From NCBI GenBank assembly GCA_030407085.1, contig CM059582.1, positions 49,375,001 to 49,439,000 on the forward strand: a stretch of DNA of 64,000 nt. Reading direction: 5' to 3'. Each line of letters starts with the position of its first letter. The first letter of the stretch is position 1. Of the stretch, positions 37,483 through 46,640 are shown piece by piece. A program made the position numbers and the translations under genes. This DNA comes from Trichopria drosophilae. Its lineage: Eukaryota > Arthropoda > Insecta > Hymenoptera > Diapriidae. The notes below the pieces were generated by a model. It was not told the origin of the DNA. It did no database searches and saw only the letters and a program-made list of their open reading frames with translations.

Positions 37483-38867
37483 TTTTGGTAAAGTTGCAGA
37501 AGAGCTACCTCACCTCAAAAATGAATCGTACGACATGTTTCTGGCGTATTTTGTGGCGCTGATTGCGAATCTGATAATAAAATTTGGCGGTCGGACGTAT
37601 TTCGTTCGCTATCTTCAAAAAACTGCCAAAAAATGCGTTTTTGGGTTTTTTTTTTTGTATTTCGATGAAAAAGTATGAATCGGACGAAAAAATGTTTCAA
37701 ACAAAACTTGTAGAGCGGAAAATTCTCTACAAAAAAGGTTGTATGCATTTTTTTCGATATCCTAACTAAAAGTCCGCAAATGAGCATCGAAAGTGCCCGT
37801 AATTGATTTCTGCAGGGTATAATAAAAAAATATACATATATATTATTTATATATAATTTTCGAATTTGAATTTCTTCTAGAATATAATTTCGCAACCTTT
37901 GCTCATTCTTTGTATGGACCAAGCAGCTCTCTACTTCGCTTTATGGCCCAAATCGCGCTAATGAGAACCCCAACACCTGGTGGTGAAATCATGAAGCTGC
38001 GCTACGCGGGCGTCGTGGCCAGTGCGTTGTTCATCAATACCGGATTGAAATTTCTCGTCGGTTGGAGGTTAGGTTAGTATAAAAAAGAGGGGTATGGGGG
38101 GGAGCCCCCCAGGACGCAGGTACCACCTAGGAACAAAATAATAATTAATTATTTCCTTCAGATTCGGAAACCGAATGAATTATAATTACTAAAGTTAATA
38201 CGTGTACCTAGGAGGTGCCTACGTCCTGGGGGGATCGGCCCCTCCCCCTCCCGACACCCCTTTTTTAATACTAACCTAACCTCCAACCAAGAAATATAGA
38301 TTTCATTCCAACCAGAAATTTGAGTCCCAGTAATAAACACAAAAAACCTAATAAAATTGTGTTTTTTCGATATTTTTTCAAGATAGCGGACGAAGTACGT
38401 CCGACCGCCAAATTCTGTCATCCGACTCGTAATCAGGGTCTCAAAATACGTCAGAAACACGTTGTACAATCAATTTTTAGACCAGAGTCGCTTTAATAAA
38501 CACAAAAAAACTAAACAAAACGTCTTTTTGGGCGTATACACCCCAGAAACCAATTACGGGCATTTTTGTCGCTCATTTGCGGACTGCAAGATGTCGAAAG
38601 AAATGTACCTAACCTTTTTGTAGAGAATTTTCCGCTCTACAACTTTTGTTTGAAACATTTTTTCGTCCGATTCATACTTTTTCATATAAATACAAAAAAC
38701 CCAAAAAAAAACGCCTTTTTTGGCTGTGAGCCAGAAGATAGCGAACGAAATACGTCCGACCGCCAAATTTTATTATCGGATTCGAAATCAGCGACACAAA
38801 ATACGTCAGAAACATGTCGTGCAATTAATTTTTGAGGTGAGGTAGCTCTTCTGCAACATTACCAAAA
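37483..38867. mobile_element. 1.4-kb compound foldback element
   Basis: The left arm (37483-37820) and right arm (38540-38867) are long inverted copies. The tips TTTTGGTAAAGTTGCAGAAG and CTTCTGCAACATTACCAAAA match, and the arms share CTACCTCACCTCAAAAAT and CGTCCGACCGCCAAATTT. A further right-arm-type segment lies at about 38385-38500, so the right side is a partial tandem duplication. The word TAAACACAAAAAAC or a variant recurs at 38333, 38495 and 38690. Module copies lie at 37552-37593 (minus), 38401-38446 and 38757-38805 (plus). The loop holds a second inverted repeat. Open frames here (37515-37922 minus and others) follow the arms. Confidence 0.75.
38058..38290. repeat. Inner inverted repeat with TTAGG and G-rich hairpin module
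   Basis: GGTTGGAGGTTAGGTTAGTA at the left pairs with TACTAACCTAACCTCCAACC at the right. Between them, G-rich tracts with GGAGCCCCCCAGGACG and CGTCCTGGGGGG face each other, and CCACCTAGGAAC / GTACCTAGGAGG lie close to the centre. This is a foldback inside the loop of the 37483-38867 element, probably a separate insertion. It shares the TTAGG-plus-hairpin module with the element at 18209-18679. Confidence 0.65.
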
Positions 38868-40009
38868 AAAATTGTTTGCATATCGTTTTCTCTTGTCAAA
38901 AACTAGAGTTAAGCCAAATGTGAGCAATTTCTGAGGCATAGCTGATCCGCGGAATGGGTATGAGTTTCTGATCAAGAACATAACTTTCATTATCATCGGG
39001 CTCCAATAAATATTCAATTTACCTGATCAAGGCATAATCAGAGCCGTGAAGAAATGTCTAATCCGGGTATATTTATCTATCTATGGTAATAGTTGTCATA
39101 CCATATCGATCTCCTCGTTTTCCGTGTAGAAGGCGCTGCAGTCTGAATTAATTCTAGCGTGACTGGAACGCCGTCAGAATGTTGACAATTTAATCATAAA
39201 TTTCATCTACATTTGAGACTTTATGCAAAAGTTCTCGGGTATGATCGTATATTGTCAACTCTGGAATTCATTTCCGAGCTTCACGAGACTTCAATCATTT
39301 AGTACTTATTTTTTTTTCAGAAAAATCGAAAGATGCATTTGTTTGATGACTCATGGCTTCAGTTTCAACGCCCGGAATTAAAATGATATCACCTCCGTTG
39401 CTATTATTGAAGGACCATGTAAAAAATATCAGAGTGGTTCCAAAAGTGGTGTTCCGAAACCGACCATCTTTTTTTTGCATCGTAATAGTTGGCAATGTAT
39501 TTTTAACGAGCAAAACGTCAATAGCGACAGTAAACCGATGAACTTTTTTTGTACTTCATTACATAGAGAAATTTGTCGCGTTCTGATTTATGTTGGAAAA
39601 ATTTACTGATCGTTGAATTATAATTTAGACAGTCGGTATGGGACCACTCCCCCCTAAAAATTACAACAAACCAATATAATTAAAAAGTCTCTCACTGTTA
39701 CATGCCTGTCTGCGATTGTAGGAAAGATTTTCTACGGATTGAAAATGAGCTTCAAATCAACGGTGATGTTTTCAAATAAGACACTGAGAAGACACCTGTT
39801 TTTACAATGGCATCATATTACATTTCTCCGCAACTTACTAACTGCGAACTAAAAATTGAGCCGTAAATGAAGAAATCTCGTTTTTATCTGGCATTACACA
39901 GAACATTAACATTACGAGCATAACGTGCACCGGTTCATTACTTCGAGATGAAAGCACGGTTGCACCGTTACGTATATATTAAAGAAAAAAAGGAACGGGA
40001 ACAAGGCAG
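38868..40009. other. Non-coding stretch, slightly higher GC at 39100-39290
   Basis: No gene recognised. The 72-codon reverse frame (39295-39513) and the overlapping 62-codon forward frame are mutual shadows. Composition begins to rise from about 39880 towards the CpG island at 40 kb. Confidence 0.45.
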
Positions 40010-40620
40010 AAATTAATTTCCGTGCGAACAAAAATACGGCCCACCTGGTAACCGTAGTACCGCGACCGATCAAGTATTTCATTAGTCGCAGCCTCGAATC
40101 TATCGCGTGCGCTAATTACTTTATTTTTGTTTCCAGCGGCTGGCGCGTGACCTGCGGTTGTTTACAAGCGCGTATGACGTCATAGCTAGCTCGCGTGGCC
40201 GTGAAATCTGCGAAAGCAGCGGTGAAACCTCTCCTTTTATCGTCGTGACAAACAGGCCAAGTTTTTCCATGGGAATGTCTTTTCTCCGCGAATCCCAGTA
40301 CACGTCCGCGTTTTGAGGTTAACTTTGAACATCTCGTGCGCGCATGCGCATGCGCCTTCCTGACCATTAGCGTCTTCCACTATACTATTAACGATTCGCG
40401 TTATTCACCCACGTGCAAGGGCGCGCGTCTCCGCGTGTTCCTCTCTCCTTCTCTTTTTCCCTACGAGTCTATTGTCTTTCTCTCTTTTTTCCGGAGACAC
40501 TCTTTTCTTCGCAGCGTCTCAAATTACGCACGTCACGCATGCGCGCCACCGACCGTGAGCCGAAGTTCGATGACCGCGAAGTAAGGTTTGTTATTGTGAA
40601 GGAAAATCCGTTGATTCTTT
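40010..40620 (+). promoter_or_regulatory. CpG island with NRF-1-type sites, CRE and a candidate splice donor
   Basis: The strongest CpG-rich block in the window. It holds TGCGCGCATGCGCATGCGCC at 40337-40356 and ACGCATGCGCGCC at 40536-40548; these are overlapping NRF-1 (insect Ewg) consensus sites. It also holds TGACGTCA at 40175-40182 (a CRE) and a pyrimidine-rich tract (40440-40500). CGCGAA-GTAAGG at 40575-40586 would serve as a splice donor, so 40340-40580 could be an untranslated first exon on the plus strand. Open frames of 60-83 codons on both strands are composition-driven. The last part (40562-40598) is related to 46498-46533. Promoter is the best reading, but no downstream coding exon is seen. 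Confidence 0.45.
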
Positions 40621-41998
40621 AAAAGTGAATTTCATTCAAGAATCTACTACCTTTCTCTAACTAGCAAGATTTTATCATTTACTTACATTTGTTATTAATT
40701 GATTGCGTTATCCTGAGGCTATTATATTTTAAGTCTCAATCGATCACTTAAAATAAGTATAAAAACTTATTTCTCGTATTCGTAACAAACTCAGGGAGGG
40801 AGACATACCATGGGGTGAAATCATACTTATTACTCGAGAACACGTTGAATCTAATTTTAGAAAGTTCTGCTTGATTAACACATACAACTGGCCATGAACT
40901 TTAACCGGAGGATATATTAACATCAGGGATTTAAGCCTCGGAGCGGCTCATTCACAAAAGACAACATACGTCACTATTTCGAAGTCGACTTTACCACTTT
41001 CTGTCAGTGTTGTAAATACACTCAGTCTGGCATGCAAGAGGTCAGCCACTTTTGTCTTTGACAAATGCCTTAGAAATTCTGTTACAATATTACGAAAGAA
41101 TTTTCATGTAATTTAAATACCTTAGAGATTCATCCGAGAATCTAAGAATCTGAAATGATAGATGAATTTGTTCACTGAAGCTTAAATAATAAAATGTACT
41201 AAAATGTAATTCAGAGTACAAATAAATGTTTATAAGGGAACGGTTCAATTACACGTACCCCTCTATTGTTAACTCATAATTTGCGACTAAATAAATATTA
41301 TGTCAGCGTTTACGAATATATTGAAAAAACTCTAGTAATTTATGTCGAATGGAAACATTTTGTACACATTTAAAAAAGTAGTAGCTTTTGTTTTTAAAAT
41401 ATTCTGGTTCAGCTTTGGGGTACCATGAAAAGTGGGCTAAAAGTGAAATCAAATAACGCAAAACCACTAGGTATAGAAAAAGAAACGCCTTCAACTGCAA
41501 GACGGCAACGTAAGTTGGTTCGAAACTTTAGACACTACACAACGTTTCGATTTACAGCAGCTCCAATGCATTGTGATAGAGATTTAATCCAGAGGACGAT
41601 TGCATTCAATACATTCTAATTAGACGTGGCTAAATCATCCAAGAAATTCATAAAAACATCATCAATATTTTTAAATCAACAACAAGGTTTTACATTTTCG
41701 CAAACAAAAGGGGTCCAACCCCATTGAAGTGCTCGCAACTGTATTTGACGGATATTAAAACGTCATGCCAAAATATCGGTTGTGAATATTGTAGTGGGAC
41801 TTAATAAGATGAACAAACTCGAAGAAAAATTAAATTTATGCAATTGCATATTTCCAATTGTGTAACAATTCTACATGAATTTTTCGTCTATAGAATTTTA
41901 TGAAACTGTATACATTTCTATTCAATGATATATAATTTCATATACTTGTGTATTTTTTACTTAAGAAATAAATTAAATACTCGCAGAAAAAAGTATGG
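40621..41998. other. AT-rich non-coding stretch, nothing recognised
   Basis: No gene recognised. Small open frames (41303-41500 minus, 41425-41619 plus) overlap each other and lack features. If the CpG island at 40 kb is a promoter, this would be first-intron sequence. Confidence 0.4.
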
Positions 41999-41999
41999 T

Positions 42000-42069
42000 T
42001 GGAAAGTGGATTTGAACCAGCGACGTTCGGGTTAGACAACAGACACTCTAACCGTTAAGCCACTCAAAG
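42000..42069 (-). pseudogene. Degenerate tRNA or tRNA-derived SINE head
   Basis: On the minus strand an A-box-like TGGCTTAACGGTTAGAG (complement of about 42046-42062) is followed at tRNA-like spacing by a B-box-like GGTTCAAATCC (complement of 42008-42018). A D-arm of four pairs can be drawn. The acceptor stem does not close and the anticodon stem has mismatches, so this is not a working tRNA. It fits a tRNA pseudogene or the head of a SINE. No clear SINE body or poly(A) tail was identified downstream. Confidence 0.6.
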
Positions 42070-42110
42070 TATAACGAATCATCGAAACATTATAAACGTT
42101 ATTGTAAATA

Positions 42111-42593
42111 GGGATTCTGGGGTCGATGAATCCCAATCCGAGGTTTGATTTGCAACATTCAAAATGGCGGTTGCAACATGGTGGACTAGAAAATTACTGT
42201 ACTCAAAATCAGTGTATAAATTTTAAGAAATTATACTATTTACCAAGAAGTACCAACAAATCTTAAAAAAGAATTAAAAGTGAAATGTTACAAAATAGGA
42301 AAGCGTTTTCAAACCAAACTTGAGATTCTCACAGACTGTCAGTAAGAATTCCCGAATAGCAAATTTCATATCAATTATTTAAGTTCTTAATTTTTGATGC
42401 TCCAATTTCACTTTTGAAACTTTTGCAAATCTTACCTTAGATTCGTCATCTACGCCCCCAAAAATCGACGAGTTATAAGTTTCAAGTGAATGAGTTGAAT
42501 TTTTAAAAATTCGTCAGCCATATTGGATCTGCCATTTTGAATTTTTGAAAACTAACAGCGGATTCGTAAGCAGCAACCCCCAGGTACTCAGTT
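42111..42593. mobile_element. Foldback element with outward-facing CAGCGACC modules
   Basis: The left arm (GGATTCTGGGGTCGATGAAT, then ATTCAAAATGGCGG, 42111-42176) pairs with the right arm (CTGCCATTTTGAATTT, then GCGGATTCGTAAGCAGCAAC, 42512-42593). Both are diverged copies of the two-part module in opposite orientation. The ends are not sharp and no target duplication is visible. The element lies 40 bp from the tRNA-like sequence. Confidence 0.6.
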
Positions 42594-43107
42594 TAAAACA
42601 AATCTGATAAGTTTTTTATGTATTTTTGAAGCATCTCAAAAGGTGGTCTCAAAAACGAAGAGCAGACATCTTTTTTAAGTAGATAAAGTGTTTATTGTTG
42701 ACACATTTTTCGACGACATTTTCCCTCGCTTTATTAAAAAATTATTTTACAAACTTACGCACACACAAAGAAACAAAAATTTATTCGCAGAATAAAGCGG
42801 TGCAGTTTGACGAATTTGGTATTTCCACCAAATTATATGTGCGGTCTATTCTTGACATTTGTCAGATTTGACGTATCTGCGTTCTGAAGAAAGTTACACC
42901 GAATTATCTACAAACGAGCCATGCCCACAACCGCATCACTTAAACTGCTAATTCACTAAAAAATACTGAACTAATTAAAAAGAAAAAAGACTATTATATC
43001 CATTATGTTCATGAAATTCAAAGTTATATGTGTAATATTAGATATTATACGATTTATTTTGATAGATTGTATTGATAAATCTTTTTTTAACATTTTCGAT
43101 ACCGATA
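42594..43107. other. Non-coding spacer, nothing recognised
   Basis: AT-rich sequence between two foldback elements. No open frame or motif cluster of note. Confidence 0.45.
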
Positions 43108-43409
43108 ACACTGACCGACAAAATTTTTCTTTTTGTCTGCTTTGTCAAGAGAAGTACCATTCCTGACGTATTTTTTCGTGCTGAAAATGGATGATTCGCT
43201 TAGATGGCGCTAGCAGAATTTTGCTATCACATCACACTGAAGAAAAATAAGGTTAAACGTGGTTAAAAAATGAGGTTAAATTTAAACACGTCTTTCTACA
43301 AAATGTGACGTGATAGCAGAATTCTGCCAGCGCCACCGTTTTCAGCACGAAAAAATACTTCAGAAATGATACTTCGCTTGTCAAAGACAAAATCAGTGTC
43401 GAACAGTGT
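43108..43409. mobile_element. 302-bp palindromic MITE
   Basis: The left arm (43108-43236) and right arm (43301-43409) match as inverted copies. They share GTATTTTTTCGTGCTGAAAA, the GATGGCGCTAGCAGAATTTT / CAGAATTCTGCCAGCGCCAC pair, GCTATCACATCACA and CTTTGTCAAG. The loop contains repeated AGGTTAAA words. The tips read ACACTG. No coding capacity and no certain target duplication. Confidence 0.75.
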
Positions 43410-43766
43410 AATAGAACATCTGATAACTGCTACTAAAAATAATAAATCCAAATATATAACATAAATAGGCGATAAAAATATACACAGTTCATAATCTTAC
43501 ACTAATGAAGAAAAATAAAATATGCACCTAACCTAATTCATCCTAACCAAATGGTAAATCTTATTTAACCTAATGTTATTTAACATTCTTATTAAACATG
43601 CAGTTTAGTAAAGTAAGTGTTAAATAAATATTATCATTGTAATTGGAACGCTGACGCATAGACTACTCCCTGAGATAACATAACCTAACCCAACTTAGCC
43701 TACTGTAACCTAACATATAGCATAATAATTACTTAATAGTGTAGTGCATCAGAAGAATCTGATTTT
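43410..43766. other. Spacer rich in degenerate CCTAAC words
   Basis: CCTAACCTAATTC, CTAACCAAATGG, TTAACCTAATG and CATAACCTAACCCAAC occur between 43510 and 43710. These are degenerate TTAGG-type repeats but not a continuous telomeric array. Nothing else is seen. Confidence 0.45.
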
Positions 43767-43881
43767 AATAAGAGGAAATTTTGATTTTCGGAATTATAAA
43801 GATAGCGGATGTTCAATTCGACGATTTTATTGCGGGGATTTCGTCACGGGGATTTTATCTTCGGGAATACGTCTTGTAACC
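43767..43881. mobile_element. Solo right end with iterated GGGGATTTTATC units
   Basis: Units like GCGGGGATTTCGTCAC and GGGGATTTTATCTTCGGG are iterated. The block ends in TACGTCTTGTAACC, resembling the GTCGTGTAACC tip of the element at 18209-18679. No partner end is found to the left, so this looks like a truncated relative. The 88-codon frame overlapping it is fortuitous. Confidence 0.45.
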
Positions 43882-45291
43882 AGAAATATTAATCGTTTGT
43901 TTCACTTCATTATTTATTTCAATCATTCTTCATGCAGCTGCGCTAAAGTATTGTCGCTACTTCTCACAACAAAGGTATTTAAACACTTTTTATACTATTA
44001 TTATTGGTGAAATTAGGTTTGTAAATAATAACGATTTTAAAGAAAATTATTCTGCATTAAAGAAAATTTTTTTTTTCCTTAAGTGATTAAAAAGTCCGCA
44101 TTGCTTATTTTATGAAAATATAAATTAAAGAAGATATAGTTTGAAAATGTTCTAATTTATAAATTTCATTCGATATAATATATCTCAAATATTATCTACA
44201 AATTTGATAAGAAATTGGATGTTACAAGTTAAAAACATTAAATTGTTTATTTATTATCTGATTTATTCGAACCGTGGTATATTTATATATATTCCTATTT
44301 TGAAACTTTGCTAACTTTTGTTAATTTTCACCAAACTAGCAATTTTTCTGTACAACCTAAAGTGACCTGCATTTCCACAGTTTTTTAAAGTGATTGACAT
44401 CTTCGCGAATAATCCGATTAAAACTAAAAAAAAATGTACTTTTACACTCGTATTAATGCTTGCGATATAAAGAATTTATATAATTCCTTTTGTGTTAAAT
44501 TAGTATTCGTACTAAAACTGCCGTATGAAATTCTTGACTTAGATGTCAGCATTCTGGAGATTATGACCTGAAACTTTTACAACTGAAAACTGTTTACATT
44601 TCCATTTCTAACTGCGAGTCAAGTTCATTGCTCTTAGTGATTCATTGAAAAATAAACGTATTCAAGGCTCCTAAAATAGAATTAGTTAAAAATCACATCA
44701 AGTTTTATTACTACTATGATGAATCACTTCCAACAGTTTTCCCCGCGTAAAAAATTACAATAAAATTATGACAAAATTTATAGATTGACGTAGATTTAAT
44801 TTTACATCATTGTATTGGAATGACAACATTCATCAATATTCACTTCTATAATAAGCAGAATGTTTATGAATTCTTGGTTACTGACAACTAGTGCTTTAGC
44901 TTCTAAAATGTTACTCTAAAGTAAAATTCAATTTTAATCTACTGAAAAATAAAAAAATTAATAACGAAAAGGTGTCCTACAGAAAGGACACTGTGCTTCA
45001 AAGGGTTAAAGTCAATAGAAATGCGACTTAGTAATTGATGAGATATCTAAACTATTACTATTGAAAATCGTGGTTTCTACATATTATTGCAAACAAATAT
45101 AAAAAATTGCAATATATTGCAATACTTTTTTCCGGCTTTCGAAAGTACACCATACAAACCATAAAATCTATGCACACTCTAATTTTTGTCATAATTTCAG
45201 CGACATTTTTCTCTCATATATATATATGAAAATGCTGAATGAAATATATACAATGAAAATGTTTACATTGAATTGTCGTACTGGGAGCGCC
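43882..45291. other. AT-rich non-coding stretch, nothing recognised
   Basis: No gene recognised. A small stem, GTGTCCTACAGAAAGGACAC, lies at about 44972, and a short (TA)n-type run at 45216-45227. Confidence 0.5.
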
Positions 45292-46033
45292 ACTCGATAC
45301 CTTTGGACATAAAAACTCTGACCAAATAACTCCGACAAAATAACTTTTACAACGAAAACTTTAAAAATAATAACTTTTCGAAAAAATAATTTGTTGTAAA
45401 ATAACTTTTTACAAAAACTTCGGTTATATTTTATTGAAATTAAAATTTGTATTCAATTCTACCTAGTAGAATAAGAATTTATTGATTTGTTTGTTGTGTT
45501 GTGGAAAATGTATCGTTAGGTTAGGTTAGGTAAGGTTAGCTTACGTTAGGTTAGGTTAGATTATTTAAAGAGTATTGCTTGCTTAGTAAAATTTAATAAA
45601 AAATAATTGTAATCATGAATATATGGTTATATATGTGGAATAATGTGTTTTTTTGATACACGTGTCCGTAAAGTGTCTACTTTACGGACTGATCTCTGCA
45701 CTTTACGGACGAAAAACAGTCGTTAAAATGCCTACTTTCGCGAACAGTGTATCAAAAAATAGTGTTCGCTCCTCGGACGCATAATCTCTACTCGGTCCGT
45801 AAAATTGAACTTTACAGCCTGGGACCGAAAAGTACTATTCTTATAATGTTTATTTATGATGTATGTATTAAAATTGTTTCCATGAATATGTTGATTCGTA
45901 TTTGAATTTGGAAATATAATATGGTTGTCAAAAGTTTTTATGCCAGAGTTTTTTTGTCTGAAGTTTTCTTTTTGCGAAAATTATTTTTACAAAAGTTATT
46001 TTGTCGGAAATTTGTTGACCAAAGTTATCGAGT
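45292..46033. mobile_element. Element with iterated AAAATAACTTTT motifs (hAT-like architecture)
   Basis: The tips ACTCGATACCTTTGG and CCAAAGTTATCGAGT are inverted. Both subterminal zones are arrays of GACAAAATAACTTTT and AAAATAACTTTTTAC in opposite orientation. The 8-mers GTCGTACT (45275-45282) and GCCGTACT (46044-46051) lie 9-10 bp outside the tips and may be an eroded duplication. The centre carries TTAGG repeats and a stretch with TTTACGGAC words near 45670-45720. No transposase frame. Architecture matches 29637-30090. Confidence 0.6.
45515..45559 (+). repeat. Interstitial TTAGG telomere-type repeat
   Basis: GTTAGGTTAGGTTAGG with further diverged units to 45559. TTAGG is the ancestral insect telomere unit. 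The run is inside a transposon, so it marks the mobile element and not a chromosome end. Confidence 0.8.
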
Positions 46034-46229
46034 CATGGACGTTGCCGTACTCATTCATATTATGTAAACAAAATTGGAAGTACAATTTTTCGAAAATAAT
46101 TAAAAACTATTCCACTACCGCACTCACATGCTAACGGTGCTATAAGGTTTTATCAACAAAAAAGTTTAAGTCGGTGTCTTAGATCACGCTAAGGAATTCT
46201 TTACCTAAGAGTATATTTATATCAGAAAG

Positions 46230-46640
46230 TCAAGTTCGCTGCTCTTGGACGATCCATCGACGATAGGCAAGCACATCATTGTTTCAGCTCCATTGTTATG
46301 CCGCCGTGCATCGACATGCAATGTTTACTGCGAAGTTTTCCGCGGAATGAAAGAAAGGACGGATACGTCGCGTTTAAAAGTGAGAATTCGCAGTAACGGC
46401 GATTGTTGTTTCGACGAAGGAGAATCAATGGAATCGGGTCTTGTAACGGAAATCGAAGAACTGCTCGAGTTACGCGCGCGCGCGCATGCGCAGGAATGCA
46501 GTTCGACGACCGGAAGCGAAATTTGTTATTGCGGGATTCGCTTTTCTGTTATTGCTGTTTCGCGGCCCTGAATGCATCTGCAACTTGCTATGGTACCAAA
46601 ACAAACTTTCTTGATGATGAAGATGAGCAATGTGCATAGG
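46230..46640 (+). promoter_or_regulatory. CpG-rich island with NRF-1-type site, candidate promoter
   Basis: A CpG-rich block with GCGCATGCGCA at 46482-46492 inside a CG run, and a TATATTTATAT string upstream (46211-46221). Segment 46498-46533 (CAGTTCGACGACCGGAAGCG, then TTTGTTATTGCG) is clearly related to 40562-40598 in the other CpG island. A 108-codon forward frame (46245-46571) spans the island. Its product has scattered cysteines and an acidic middle part and matches no family I know. A promoter with untranslated exon is the preferred reading; a short coding exon remains possible. Confidence 0.4.

Noticed and set aside
37515..37922. 135-codon reverse frame and its mirror frame at 38566-38835
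   Set aside because: Both are the two arms of one inverted repeat read in the same sense, so the similarity is structural and not evidence of a duplicated gene.
45515..45559. Chromosome end
   Set aside because: The TTAGG run is short, lies inside a transposon and is flanked by ordinary sequence on both sides.
46245..46571. 108-codon forward frame as a firm gene
   Set aside because: CpG-rich sequence keeps frames open by chance, and there is no domain, signal or splice evidence. Kept only as a possibility within the island entry.
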